Counted from the stretch's first letter, positions 35,886 through 45,409 are shown. The stretch is 64,000 nucleotides of DNA from an uncultured Flavobacterium sp. (GCF_963422545.1 NZ_OY730245.1:370287-434286), one strand, 5' to 3'. Program-made: numbers and translations. Notes: generated by a model from the sequence alone, not told the origin.

Positions 35886-38800
35886 TCAATTTGTTTTATT
35901 TTGAAATTTCATTCGATGTCTTGGTAAATTGATTTCATGTCCCTGCGGATATGGTGCTCTATGTGTTGGACTGACATCTTCCTTAATTTGACGTTGTGTT
36001 TTAAACTGATCTTTGGCATCCATATAACGCGGATCAGGAATAAAAGGCATCTTGGCCATTTTAGTTATTGTAATTGTAGGGAAATGATAATCAACTTCTA
36101 CATTTCCTAACAAAAGATAACAGCCGCCTCCCTGAAAAGGATATTGTGCCAGACTATCCGGAAAATGGGCGGTATCAAAATAAGAACCTTCATGATCAAT
36201 CCAGGTTCCAAAATACATGGTGCCTTTTTTAGTCGGAACTTGTTTTCTGGAGATTAAATATGCCAGCATCCGAACCTGTTTTTTATGATGAACCACTAAA
36301 TCTTTAGCCATGATATCTCCGCGATATTTGGTTTGCAAGAGGTCAAAAACAGTACATGAAACAGGAAAACTCAGCAATTCAATTTCATCAAAAGCATCTT
36401 CATATAAAGAACGTTCCAGAGTAGGAAGTTTGTATTCCTTAACTGGTTCCTGCAGGAGCATCAAACTTCTGTTTTCGGGTTTAAAATTGTTTAGAAGCAA
36501 ACTTGCAACGACCAAAAGCTGATTTTTAGTTTTTCCTGTAAATCGGAAAGCATCTATAAAAATCAAAACTTTCATGCTTTCAATCCCAATAGGAATGCGT
36601 TGAATAAAATCTTCTAAAGAAAGATAATCGCCATTTTTCTCTCTTTCTGATTCAATTAAATGAGCCGTTTTTGATTCTAAACTTTGCAAATGCATAAAAC
36701 CTAAATAAATACTTGTGCCGTATACGGTAGTTTGATATTCACTTTTATTCACGCACGGATTAAGAATTGTTCCACCAGACATTCGAGCTTCGTGTACATA
36801 AACTTCGGTTCTGTAAAATCCGCCTTGATTATTGATTACTGCCGTCATAAATTCTACAGGATAATTAATCTTGAGGTATAAACTTTGGTAACTTTCTACG
36901 GCATAAGAAGCCGAGTGTGCTTTACAAAATGAAAACCCGGCAAAGGATTCGATCTGACGGTAAATTTCCTGACTAAGCCCTTCAGGATGTCCTTTCTCAG
37001 CACAGCAAGCAAAGAAATTATCTTTTACTTTTTGCAAAGCTTCTTTAGAGCGTCCTTTTCCGGACATGGCGCGACGCAGGATATCGCCATCAGCTGCGGG
37101 AAGACCTCCATAATGCTGGGCAATTTTGATAACATCTTCCTGATAGACCATAATGCCATAAGTTTCGCCAAGATGTTCTTTAAAAACCTCATGAAAATAT
37201 TCAAACTGATCCGGATTGTTATGGCGAAAAATATATTCTTTCATCATTCCGGATTGTGCAACTCCCGGCCGAATAATCGAAGAAGCCGCAACCAGAATTT
37301 TATAATTATCACAATTCAGTCGGCGTAATAATCCGCGCATGGCAGGACTTTCGATATAAAAGCAGCCAATAGTTCGGCCTTGAGCCAAATAAATATTACA
37401 TATAGCTTCATCTTTAGAAATCGAAGTATCTCGAATATTGACTTTGATTCCTCTATTTTTTTCGATTAGTTTTACGCTATCATCAATATGACCAATACCA
37501 CGCTGACTTAGAATATCGAATTTTTCAAAACCAATTTCTTCGGCAATATGCATGTCAAAAAGCACGATTGGAAATCCTTTTGGAGGCATTTCCAGAGGTG
37601 TATAATTGGTAATAGGTTCTTCAGAAATGATAATTCCGCAAGCGTGCATACTGCGCTGATTTGGGTATTTATTCATCATGATGCTGTATTCCTGAACCAA
37701 TTTTACGATGGAATTAGTTTCATGTAATGCCATCGGATTTTTGGCTAACATATCTAATTCTTCTTTTGGAAGACCAAATACTTTTCCGACTTCCCTAAAA
37801 ATAGAGCGATGTTTGAATTCTACATTGGTTCCGCAAAAAGCAACATGATCGCGACCATATTTATTAAAAATATAGTCTAAAATGGTATTGCGTTCTTTCC
37901 AGCTCCAATCAATATCAAAATCGGGAGGACTTTTTCGATTTAAATTCAAAAAACGCTCAAAATATAAATCAAGTTCTATTGGGCATATATCAGTAATTCC
38001 CAGACAATATGCAATGATACTATTAGCACCGCTGCCTCGGCCAATATGCATAAAACCCTGACTGTTGCTATATTGAACAATATCCCAGGTGATTAAAAAA
38101 TATCCACTAAATTCAAGTTCATCAATAACTTTAAGTTCTTTTTCGACACGTGCTTTTGCTTCTTTGTGATCTTTGCCATAGCGCCATAATAATCCCTCAT
38201 GGGCTAATTGAGTCAGTTTTGCGATATCAGTCTGACGATTTTCAGTATAAAATTTCTTGTTTTTAGGAGTTTTAAAATCATATTGAAAATTGCAGGAATC
38301 TATTATGTACTGCGTGTTGGTTATAATTTCAGGATAGTTTTCATAATAAGGCAGCAGCCATTCTAAAGGGAGTATTTTCTCAGAAGTTTTGCAATAGTCA
38401 GCTTCTGTTAGTTTTGATAAAATGATATTAGTATCAATCGCGCGCAGAATTTTGTGAAGATTGAATTCTTTTTTGGTACTGAAAGTAACAGATTGAAGAA
38501 TCACCATTTTAGATATTTTACTTTTATGTTTTGAAGTAAAAAGTCTGGAAACTTCCTCAGGGCGAACTCCGATAAATTCATTTTCACGAAGTACTGCAGG
38601 AGCATTTTCTAAAGTATAAATAACAAAAACCGATTCGAATTTAGGAGCAATCAGTGGCAAAGATTCTCCGCTGAAATTATGATCCGTCAAAAAACGATTC
38701 ATTTCGCCGAGTCCGTTAGTGTCTTTGGCTAAGCCAATATATCGAAATTGATGATTAGAGCGAAATTCTATTCCCACAAGAGGTTTAATTTCCGCTTTGT

Positions 38801-38954
38801 CACATGCTCTTATAAAATCATAAATTCCCGTTACAGTATTAATATCTGTAAGTGCCATTGCTTTTATACCGCAAGAAACCGCCTGATCGATCAGATCATC
38901 AAGAGAAATCGTGCCGTAACGCAGAGAGTGGTAAGAATGACAGTTGAGATACAT
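35886..38954 (-). CDS. dnaE2: DNA polymerase III alpha subunit, DnaE2-like (error-prone type)
   Basis: C-family polymerase of 1022 aa, shorter than a replicative DnaE. An N-terminal PHP domain starts MYLNCHSYHSLRYG and has ALTDINTVTG. The palm has PPDFDIDWSW with both catalytic Asp of the PDxDxD motif, RGSGANSIIAYCLGI, HACGIIISEEP, YQEDVIKIA and FAGFSFCKAHSASYA; a C-terminal OB-fold segment follows. It begins 4 bp after dinB, and a LexA-like repressor diverges from that pair. This matches damage-inducible mutagenesis cassettes where DnaE2 acts with a Y-family protein. Error-prone function is inferred from context and size; it could be a normal second DnaE. Confidence 0.87.
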   Translation of the reverse strand: MYLNCHSYHSLRYGTISLDDLIDQAVSCGIKAMALTDINTVTGIYDFIRACDKAEIKPLVGIEFRSNHQFRYIGLAKDTNGLGEMNRFLTDHNFSGESLPLIAPKFESVFVIYTLENAPAVLRENEFIGVRPEEVSRLFTSKHKSKISKMVILQSVTFSTKKEFNLHKILRAIDTNIILSKLTEADYCKTSEKILPLEWLLPYYENYPEIITNTQYIIDSCNFQYDFKTPKNKKFYTENRQTDIAKLTQLAHEGLLWRYGKDHKEAKARVEKELKVIDELEFSGYFLITWDIVQYSNSQGFMHIGRGSGANSIIAYCLGITDICPIELDLYFERFLNLNRKSPPDFDIDWSWKERNTILDYIFNKYGRDHVAFCGTNVEFKHRSIFREVGKVFGLPKEELDMLAKNPMALHETNSIVKLVQEYSIMMNKYPNQRSMHACGIIISEEPITNYTPLEMPPKGFPIVLFDMHIAEEIGFEKFDILSQRGIGHIDDSVKLIEKNRGIKVNIRDTSISKDEAICNIYLAQGRTIGCFYIESPAMRGLLRRLNCDNYKILVAASSIIRPGVAQSGMMKEYIFRHNNPDQFEYFHEVFKEHLGETYGIMVYQEDVIKIAQHYGGLPAADGDILRRAMSGKGRSKEALQKVKDNFFACCAEKGHPEGLSQEIYRQIESFAGFSFCKAHSASYAVESYQSLYLKINYPVEFMTAVINNQGGFYRTEVYVHEARMSGGTILNPCVNKSEYQTTVYGTSIYLGFMHLQSLESKTAHLIESEREKNGDYLSLEDFIQRIPIGIESMKVLIFIDAFRFTGKTKNQLLVVASLLLNNFKPENRSLMLLQEPVKEYKLPTLERSLYEDAFDEIELLSFPVSCTVFDLLQTKYRGDIMAKDLVVHHKKQVRMLAYLISRKQVPTKKGTMYFGTWIDHEGSYFDTAHFPDSLAQYPFQGGGCYLLLGNVEVDYHFPTITITKMAKMPFIPDPRYMDAKDQFKTQRQIKEDVSPTHRAPYPQGHEINLPRHRMKFQNKTN

Positions 38955-38958
38955 GATT

Positions 38959-40140
38959 TTATTTAATACGTTTTAAAATTTCGTCTTTATTATTGGGTTT
39001 AAAATGAGCTCCGGCACAACGCATTACGGCATCAAAACCATAACGTTTTTTCATTCGGTCCATCGCATCATAAAGTGACAACATTTCCTGAGTATCTTCA
39101 AAAAGATCAATTTGATAGGTACCCCGAACCAATCCGCTAAAGCGAATACCAATCAAACGCAATCGCATACGACGCTGGTAAACTTTATCAAAAAGTTCCA
39201 TTACATTTTTGGTCAGAATATGATCTGCCGAGGTATAAGCAATTTTGCATTGTTTGGTTTCGGTATCAAAATTGGCGTAGCGTATTTTAACGGTAATTGT
39301 TGAGGTTAACCATTGCTCAGACCGAAGTTGGAAAGCCAGTTTTTCGACCATTCCGATAAGTATTCTTTTGAGTTTTTCAATATCAATTGTATCTTGAGAA
39401 AAAGTACTTTCAGTAGAAATTGATTTTCTTTCGCTATAAGGTTCAACAGGTGTGTTGTCGATTCCATTGGCTTTTTTCCAAATATCCAGCCCATTTTTAC
39501 CAATCATGCGTTGCAATACTTCGGCAGGCATTTCAGATAAAGTTTGTATGGTTCGAATACCAATTCTGGATAAAAGCTGAAAAGTGACCGTTCCGACCAT
39601 AGGAATTTTTTGAATCGATAACGGGTTTAAAAAAGCTTGTACATTTTCTTCCGGGATTTCTAAATTTCCTTTTGGTTTTCCTTCGCCAGTTGCAATTTTA
39701 GAAACGGTTTTATTTATGGATAATGAAAAACTAATAGGAAGTCCGGTTTCTCTAATAACTGATTTTGCCAATTCATCAGTCCATTTATAACTTCCGTGAA
39801 AACGATCCATTCCGGTAATATCCAGATAAAATTCGTCGATGCTGGCTTTTTCCATAATCGGTGCTTTTTCCTGAATAACCTGCGTAACGTCATGCGATAA
39901 TTGAGAGTATAATTCCATATCGCCTTTTATGATTTTGGCTTGCGGGCAAAGTTTCATTGCCATGTGAATAGGCATCGCAGAACGGACTCCAAAATAGCGG
40001 GCTTCATACGAACAAGAGGCTACAACGCCGCGATCGCCACCACCAATAATCAACGGAATACCATTTAATTGTGAGTTGGTTAGCCTTTCGCAGGATACAA
40101 AAAAAGTATCCAAATCCATGTGTACAATTGCCCTTGCCAT
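38959..40140 (-). CDS. dinB: Y-family DNA polymerase IV (DinB)
   Basis: Translesion polymerase of 393 aa. Catalytic carboxylates are visible: Asp9 in HMDLDTFFVSCE and Asp102-Glu103 in ASIDEFYLD. The steric-gate region, thumb HhH (LNPLSIQKIPMVG) and little-finger domain follow. The C-terminus ends KPNNKDEILKRIK and no clear beta-clamp motif was picked out. Both catalytic motifs are intact, which makes this a likely active polymerase rather than a catalytically dead ImuB. It starts 84 bp from the divergent S24 repressor and is 4 bp from dnaE2, so all three are probably controlled together. Confidence 0.94.
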   Translation of the reverse strand: MARAIVHMDLDTFFVSCERLTNSQLNGIPLIIGGGDRGVVASCSYEARYFGVRSAMPIHMAMKLCPQAKIIKGDMELYSQLSHDVTQVIQEKAPIMEKASIDEFYLDITGMDRFHGSYKWTDELAKSVIRETGLPISFSLSINKTVSKIATGEGKPKGNLEIPEENVQAFLNPLSIQKIPMVGTVTFQLLSRIGIRTIQTLSEMPAEVLQRMIGKNGLDIWKKANGIDNTPVEPYSERKSISTESTFSQDTIDIEKLKRILIGMVEKLAFQLRSEQWLTSTITVKIRYANFDTETKQCKIAYTSADHILTKNVMELFDKVYQRRMRLRLIGIRFSGLVRGTYQIDLFEDTQEMLSLYDAMDRMKKRYGFDAVMRCAGAHFKPNNKDEILKRIK

Positions 40141-40151
40141 TTTTTCATTTT

Positions 40152-40218
40152 TGTAACAACAAAATTAGTACAGATGATAACATTTTTTTATATATTTGTT
40201 GTTCTAAATTATAACAAA
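40152..40218. promoter_or_regulatory. Divergent control region of the repressor and dinB-dnaE2 with two inverted repeats
   Basis: Site 1: TGTA-N13-TACA (40152-40172) overlaps TAATTTTG, a -7 element for dinB read on the minus strand (40160-40167). Site 2: TTTGTT-N12-AACAAA (40195-40218) lies just before the repressor start and overlaps a plus-strand TATATTTG -7 element (40191-40198). Both positions suit repression of both transcripts. Binding by the S24 protein is inference. Confidence 0.5.
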
Positions 40219-40224
40219 TTAATT

Positions 40225-40998
40225 ATGTCTTTATTTTCAGATAACATCAGAGCATTGAGGGTTAAGCATAAAATATCGCAGGAGAAATTAGCTGAAAACC
40301 TTAGAATTACCCGAGGAAGATATGTTAAATACGAAGACGGAACATCCGAAGCACCGTATGATATCTTAAAGCAGATTGCCTTATATTTTCATACTAGTAT
40401 TGATTTACTATTGTCTGTCGATATACGAAAGATAGACATAGAAAATTTGATAAAATTAGAAGGTAATCGACTTATTTTGCCTATACAAGTAGACAGATTC
40501 GGGGAGAATTATATCGAAATTGTATCTCAAAAAGCAAAAGCAGGTTATCTGAACGGGTATGCCGATCCGGAATATATTGAGAGTCTGCAGCAAATTTCAC
40601 TTCCGTTTTTAGGACCTGGCAAACACAGAGGTTTTCCTGTAGAAGGTGATTCAATGCCGCCACATGAAGACGGATCTATTATTATTGGCCGTTATGTAGA
40701 AAGGCTGGGAGAGGTAATGGATGGTAAAACGTATATACTGATTACCAAAAATGAGGGAATGGTTTATAAGCGTTTAAATAAAAATAAAAAGAATGCTTTG
40801 GTTCTGGAATCTGACAATCGTTTTTATCCGAATTATGAAGTTAAAGCTTCTGATATTTTAGAAATCTGGGAATACGAATGCAACATCGGACGCAGTGATA
40901 AACGTCACGAAGCAACCGAATCTCAAAGTATGAAAGATTTACTTCTGGAAGTAAAAAGAGAAGTGATGGAGATTAAGAATAATACTTCGAATACATAA
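40225..40998 (+). CDS. LexA-like XRE/S24 self-cleaving transcriptional repressor
   Basis: 257-aa repressor: an XRE-type helix-turn-helix (residues 4-62, KHKISQEKLAENLRITRGRYVKYEDG) and a C-terminal S24/LexA peptidase. Residue positions fit autocleavage: Ala106-Gly107 in KAKAGYL, nucleophile Ser143 in VEGDSMPPH, and general base Lys182 in MVYKRL. A C-terminal helical tail (about 215-257) is extra. ATG 40225 (MSLFSDNIRAL) is chosen; upstream frame residues are not HTH-like. Family knowledge: RecA-stimulated self-cleavage inactivates such repressors and derepresses damage genes. It diverges from dinB-dnaE2, which should be its targets. A phage cI origin is possible, but no phage genes are near. 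Confidence 0.88.
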   Translation: MSLFSDNIRALRVKHKISQEKLAENLRITRGRYVKYEDGTSEAPYDILKQIALYFHTSIDLLLSVDIRKIDIENLIKLEGNRLILPIQVDRFGENYIEIVSQKAKAGYLNGYADPEYIESLQQISLPFLGPGKHRGFPVEGDSMPPHEDGSIIIGRYVERLGEVMDGKTYILITKNEGMVYKRLNKNKKNALVLESDNRFYPNYEVKASDILEIWEYECNIGRSDKRHEATESQSMKDLLLEVKREVMEIKNNTSNT

Positions 40999-41006
40999 AA
41001 AAGTTT

Positions 41007-41184
41007 TTTGCCACAGATTAAAAAGATTAAAAGGATTATTTGTTTGCCACGAATTACACAAATTTGCACGAATTATATTGATTATATTTTGAATAAAATT
41101 TGTGCAAATTTGTGTAATTCGTGGCAGAAAAACTAGACAAAGCCATTCAAAAAAATCCTTTTAATCTTTTTAATCTGTGGCAAA
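41007..41184. repeat. Nested inverted repeat, two perfect palindromes
   Basis: Outer arms of 31 perfect bases (41007-41037 and 41154-41184, starting TTTGCCACAGATT) enclose inner arms of 24 perfect bases (41046-41069 and 41102-41125, starting GCCACGAATTACAC). The whole element could fold into one long cruciform and lies between the repressor and the convergent PAP2 gene. A decayed copy lies at 45410-45540. Confidence 0.9.
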
Positions 41185-41192
41185 TAAAAAAA

Positions 41193-41954
41193 CTAAAACA
41201 CCTTCACAAAACCCAATCCATATTGTTGCCCATTATAAAAAGGCATTACCATAGAAGTTGATTTATTTTCAGAAGATGATTTAAAAAGTTTTCTGGTAAT
41301 ATATGGATTCATCCAATAAGCCAGCTTGGTACTCAAAATCCCAATTCCGGCTCCGGCAACGACATCCGTTAACCAATGGCGGTTGTTATAAATTCTAAAA
41401 AGCCCGGTTCCTGTTGCTACGGCATAACCAGCAATTCCGTACCAAATCGATTTGTCTTTGTATTCCTGCCATAAAAATTCGGCTCCGGCAAAAGCAGTTG
41501 CTGTGTGACCAGAAGGGAATGAATTGTTAGAACTTCCGTCTGGGCGTTCTTCATGTACAATCGATTTTAATCCCAAAACGGTTGAAGCCATAATAACATA
41601 CGAAGTCACAAATATCACAGAACGATCACGCATGTTATTTTTGCCTTTTACACCAAAAGCATTCAAAGCATAAACAGATACTGCAGGTGCATATTGAGAG
41701 AAATCATCAATAGTGATTTTGTTGTCAATGTCCTCAGTAACTTCATTTTGAATTTGATGGTTGAAACTTAAAAGCTGATCGTTTCCAATTCCAATTACGC
41801 CGTATCCAATTAATACACCTGGAATGATTAATTGTTTGTAATTGAATTTTAAGTTATGTGAAGTACTGTCAATTTTTGTTATAGAGTCATTTTGTTGTGC
41901 ATTGGCACTCAAAAAACTGCATAAAAACACTAGTGAAATAACTTTGTAAAACAT
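41193..41954 (-). CDS. PAP2-family phosphatase, secreted or membrane-bound
   Basis: 253-aa phosphatidic-acid-phosphatase-like enzyme. A signal peptide ends near SANAQQ (residue 20). The three PAP2 motifs are present: K130-x6-R137P (KSIVHEERP), P147SGHT (SFPSGHTATAF) and R187-x5-H193 (RIYNNRHWLTD); the last carries the nucleophilic His. Several hydrophobic segments lie between residues 40 and 215. Substrates of the family include lipid phosphates and undecaprenyl pyrophosphate; which applies here cannot be told. No operon partner. Confidence 0.9.
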   Translation of the reverse strand: MFYKVISLVFLCSFLSANAQQNDSITKIDSTSHNLKFNYKQLIIPGVLIGYGVIGIGNDQLLSFNHQIQNEVTEDIDNKITIDDFSQYAPAVSVYALNAFGVKGKNNMRDRSVIFVTSYVIMASTVLGLKSIVHEERPDGSSNNSFPSGHTATAFAGAEFLWQEYKDKSIWYGIAGYAVATGTGLFRIYNNRHWLTDVVAGAGIGILSTKLAYWMNPYITRKLFKSSSENKSTSMVMPFYNGQQYGLGFVKVF

Positions 41955-42120
41955 CTTTTGTTATCGTTAAAAGTTACAATAGTAACGTATGTTAGAACAA
42001 ACTATTTTGGGCTTAATTGAACCTTAAGCAAATATTAATTTCCTGGCTTTAATTGAGATATTTGGATTAAGATTGGCTAAATATTGAGAATGAAATTTCA
42101 ATAATAAATAAAAATATCAT

Positions 42121-42256
42121 GTAGTCTCTACAGGACAGATATAGCGCATGTAGAATCTTTCTACCTAGATATAATCTCTCCGAGATATACTCTGCCGGAA
42201 GTTAAATATCGGTAGAAAAAATAACAAAGACAAGTAAAAAATGTTCTGTAGAAACT
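42121..42256. repeat. Imperfect inverted repeat upstream of PAP2
   Basis: TAGTCTCTACAGGACA (about 42121) matches the complement of TGTTCTGTAGAAACTA (about 42241) at 14 of 16 bases. The 332-bp gap (41955-42286) holds no ORF. Confidence 0.5.
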
Positions 42257-42286
42257 ATATGTAAATTTCCATTAATAAAACAACAC

Positions 42287-44005
42287 CTAAACCTTTAACG
42301 AAAACCAAAATGTACTTCCCAGACCTAAATTACTTTCAACACCAATAATACCATTTTGTGCTTCAATGAATTCTTTACTAATCGCTAAACCTAATCCGGT
42401 TCCTGATTTTTGACTTCCCGGAATCTGGAAATATTTATCAAAAACTTTGTCTTTATATCTCGCGTCAATTCCTTTTCCGGTGTCGATAACCTGAAATACA
42501 ATCTGGTTACTTTCTTGTTTTAATCTGATGATAATTGTACTCTTTTCAGACGAATAGGTAATGGCATTTGCAAGATAATTAATTAAAACCCAACCTGTTT
42601 TTTCACTGTCAGCTTTTACATCTTGCAGGTTTTCATCGGCATCAATTACAAGTTTTATTAGTTTTTGATCTGCTTGAACTTTGACAGCTTCAACAGCATA
42701 ATTTACAATAGCATACGGATTACTTTTGTCGATATTAAGCTGAATATTACCTGTTTCTAATTGTGACAAGTTAAGTAGTTCTCCTGTAATTTTTAGTAGC
42801 CTTTGACTATCATCTTTAATGCTTTCGACCAATTGTTTCTGATCGTCGTTCATATTTCCTGTTTTGGTATTTTCAAGCAATTGAAGACTTAGTTTTATAG
42901 AAGCAATTGGTGTTTTTAATTCGTGTGAAACGGTGGCAATAAAATTGGTTTTTGCAAAATCAAGTTCTTTGAATAAGGTAATATTTCGAAGAATAATCAC
43001 ATCACCAATATTAATTTCCTTTTCTTCTCCGGTTGGAGTTATGGTAATATTGATGGTTTCTTTATCAAAATAACTTTCTTTTCCGTGGGCAAAAATTTTC
43101 ATTGGTTGTTTTTTCTGAAAATCTGTTGATTCTTTCAAAATCAACGAACGTATCAAATCATTTGACAAGGCCAGGGTAGAAGCCGATTTTCCGATAACAT
43201 CTTCCAGTTTCATTCCAATAATTTTCAGGGCTTCATCATTTACAAACAAAATGATACCTTCGTGATCCAATCCAATAATAGGATCGTGCATATTATTGAT
43301 TAAAGTTTCCAAACGCTTTTTCTCAAAGAAAAGTTTGTACAAATTACTGTCGTGATATTCTTCGAGTTTTTGAGCCATTGTATTAAACGATTTGGCTAAA
43401 TCGCCATATTCGTTATGATTGGTAAAATGTACACGTTCAGAGTAATTTTTATTTGCAATTTCCTTAATACTCTGTGTTAATTCCTTAATTGGATTTGCAA
43501 TATTATTAGGTAAATTAACAAGCAAATTAAACGCAATTAAAAAGCATAAAGTTCCCACAATAGCGATCCATAAATTGGCAGTTTCGGCGGTATGTTGGGC
43601 AATATCACTTTTTTGTTTTATAGCATTCATATTGAGTTTCATGATCTCAAAAATATCTTGTCGTATTTGCATTTTAAGAGACTCATCGGAGTTATTTTTT
43701 TCCAGAAGAGCAAAATTTCTCTTAAGACTATCTGTTCCTTTTTTCTCTCCCCTTTCAGTAACATTTTGTGTTTGTTTCTGAAGGTTTTCTCTAAAAGTAA
43801 TAATAGGATTCTCTTTATTAGTAGCGATTTCGTCCAAAGACAAAAGCATGTTTCTAGAATACTCCAGTGTATTATAATTGGCTTTCAGAATATTTTCAGT
43901 ATCTTTTTTTATAGAGAAAATATAAAAGGCGCTCACTAATGTGAGTATTATTATTAGTAAAAATAATAACCCAACTCCCAGATTCAATTTAGTTTTAATT
44001 CTCAT
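42287..44005 (-). CDS. HAMP-PAS sensor histidine kinase of the kdp locus
   Basis: 572-aa kinase: TM1 about residues 8-32, a helical extracytoplasmic part, TM2 about 142-165, HAMP about 166-220, PAS about 228-340, HisKA with phospho-His361 in ATVSHELKTPIAS, and HATPase with DTGKGIDARYKDKVFDKYFQ and GTGLGLAISKEF. It is the last gene of the kdp run, right after a stand-alone KdpD sensor domain, and probably supplies the kinase half that in E. coli is fused to KdpD. ATG 44017 is an alternative start four residues upstream. Confidence 0.88.
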   Translation of the reverse strand: MRIKTKLNLGVGLLFLLIIILTLVSAFYIFSIKKDTENILKANYNTLEYSRNMLLSLDEIATNKENPIITFRENLQKQTQNVTERGEKKGTDSLKRNFALLEKNNSDESLKMQIRQDIFEIMKLNMNAIKQKSDIAQHTAETANLWIAIVGTLCFLIAFNLLVNLPNNIANPIKELTQSIKEIANKNYSERVHFTNHNEYGDLAKSFNTMAQKLEEYHDSNLYKLFFEKKRLETLINNMHDPIIGLDHEGIILFVNDEALKIIGMKLEDVIGKSASTLALSNDLIRSLILKESTDFQKKQPMKIFAHGKESYFDKETINITITPTGEEKEINIGDVIILRNITLFKELDFAKTNFIATVSHELKTPIASIKLSLQLLENTKTGNMNDDQKQLVESIKDDSQRLLKITGELLNLSQLETGNIQLNIDKSNPYAIVNYAVEAVKVQADQKLIKLVIDADENLQDVKADSEKTGWVLINYLANAITYSSEKSTIIIRLKQESNQIVFQVIDTGKGIDARYKDKVFDKYFQIPGSQKSGTGLGLAISKEFIEAQNGIIGVESNLGLGSTFWFSLKV

Positions 44006-44030
44006 TTTATAAAACATTTAATTTTTTTTG

Positions 44031-44156
44031 AACCATATAAGTAATATAAGAAAATATAAGAGGGCGTATAATTAAGGAAAGGGCAAAATCTTTGTGTCCT
44101 TTGTGATTAAAAATTTAACGTCCAGTATTAAATGAACTTATATTACTTATATGGTT
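44031..44156. repeat. Inverted repeat between kdpD and the kinase gene
   Basis: Perfect 20-base arms, AACCATATAAGTAATATAAG at 44031-44050 and its complement at 44137-44156, about 86 bp apart. It occupies nearly the whole intergenic gap. Confidence 0.85.
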
Positions 44157-44166
44157 TAAATTTTTC

Positions 44167-45294
44167 TTACGACAGAATAACAAGATCAACATTTGATAAA
44201 GACAGACTATTTAATAAACGTCTAAAAATTGTTGTAGACAAAATTACTTTAAATAAATTCAAATGCGGTTTTCCGATACATACAGTTGTAATTTGTTTTT
44301 CGTCAACAGTCATTAAAATAGCATCTGTAATATTTTTGTTTTCTACTTTAATGACTTCTGCGCCCAATTGTACCGCCAGTTTAAAATTATTAATCAAATG
44401 GCGTTGCTTGTCTAACGCAATTTTAGTGCTGCTTTCCTTCGGAGTTTCTACATACAAAACATACCAAGATCCGTTATAATAACTTGCTAAACGTGCTGCT
44501 TTTCTAATTACGATTTTAGCCGTTTTATCATTGCTGCTTATACAAGCCAACAGTTTTTCATGGCGTAAAGCATGTAGTTGAGGTACTTCGTTTTCTACTT
44601 TTCGAACTACCTGACTTGCGACTTCTTTCAAAGCCAATTCTCGCAATTGCAGAATCTGATCTGATTTAAAAAAATTGGTCAAAGCCGTCTGAATTTTATC
44701 CGGAGTATAAATTTTTCCTTCCTTCAAGCGCGCAATCAAATCTTCAGAAGTTAAATCGATGTTCACCACTTCATCGGCCAAACGCAAAACATTGTCTGGA
44801 ATTCGTTCCTGAACGTCAACATTAGTAATACGTTTTACATCTTCATTCAAACTCTCAATATGCTGAATATTTACTGCCGAAATCACATTGATTCCTGCTT
44901 CCAGAATCTCCAGAACATCCTGCCAGCGTTTTTCGTTTTTGCTTCCTTCAACATTTGTGTGCGCCAATTCGTCAACAATTACAACCTCAGGTCTAAGATT
45001 GATAATCGCTTGTACATCTAGTTCTTCGAGCTCTTTGCCTTTATAGAAAATGGTTCGCCGCGGAATTACGGGCAAACCAGATAAAAGTTCATGCGTTTCT
45101 TTTCGCATATGTGTTTCGATGTAACCAATTTTTACATCAATTCCGTTCCTCAATAACGAATGTGCTTCTTGTAGCATTCGGTAAGTTTTGCCCACACCGG
45201 CGCTCATCCCAATGTAGACTTTAAACTTTCCTTTTCGTGATTTCTGAATTAAATCGAGAAAGTGTTGAGCATTATTTTCTTTTTCCTGTTCCAT
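44167..45294 (-). CDS. kdpD: Stand-alone KdpD N-terminal sensor domain protein
   Basis: 375-aa protein matching only the cytoplasmic N-terminal half of E. coli KdpD: a KdpD domain with Walker A GMSAGVGKT (residues 29-37), VVIVDELAHTNVEGSKNEKRW (Walker B-like) and NIQHIESLNE, followed by a universal-stress-protein-like domain (about 250-375). No transmembrane, HisKA or ATPase domain is present; these are supplied by the next gene. In E. coli this part binds ATP and c-di-AMP-type signals and tunes KdpD kinase/phosphatase balance. Splitting into two genes is a recurring arrangement in Bacteroidota. Confidence 0.92.
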   Translation of the reverse strand: MEQEKENNAQHFLDLIQKSRKGKFKVYIGMSAGVGKTYRMLQEAHSLLRNGIDVKIGYIETHMRKETHELLSGLPVIPRRTIFYKGKELEELDVQAIINLRPEVVIVDELAHTNVEGSKNEKRWQDVLEILEAGINVISAVNIQHIESLNEDVKRITNVDVQERIPDNVLRLADEVVNIDLTSEDLIARLKEGKIYTPDKIQTALTNFFKSDQILQLRELALKEVASQVVRKVENEVPQLHALRHEKLLACISSNDKTAKIVIRKAARLASYYNGSWYVLYVETPKESSTKIALDKQRHLINNFKLAVQLGAEVIKVENKNITDAILMTVDEKQITTVCIGKPHLNLFKVILSTTIFRRLLNSLSLSNVDLVILS

Positions 45295-45409
45295 ATGTTT
45301 GCCGCGAAGGCGCTAAGTCACAAAGTTTTTTTTATTTTTTTAGCCACTCCCCATAGCTATCGGGATTCACAGATTAGAAGTATTATTGAATGGCTTTGCG
45401 TGGATTTAT

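Noticed and set aside
38959..40140. DinB gene as catalytically dead ImuB
   Set aside because: Both active-site motifs (DLD and SIDE) are intact, unlike ImuB proteins that lose these carboxylates.
40225..40998. S24 repressor as a prophage cI gene
   Set aside because: No phage structural, integrase or lysis genes nearby; divergent partners are repair polymerases.
41007..41184. CRISPR array
   Set aside because: The repeats are inverted pairs, not regularly spaced direct repeats, and there are no cas genes.
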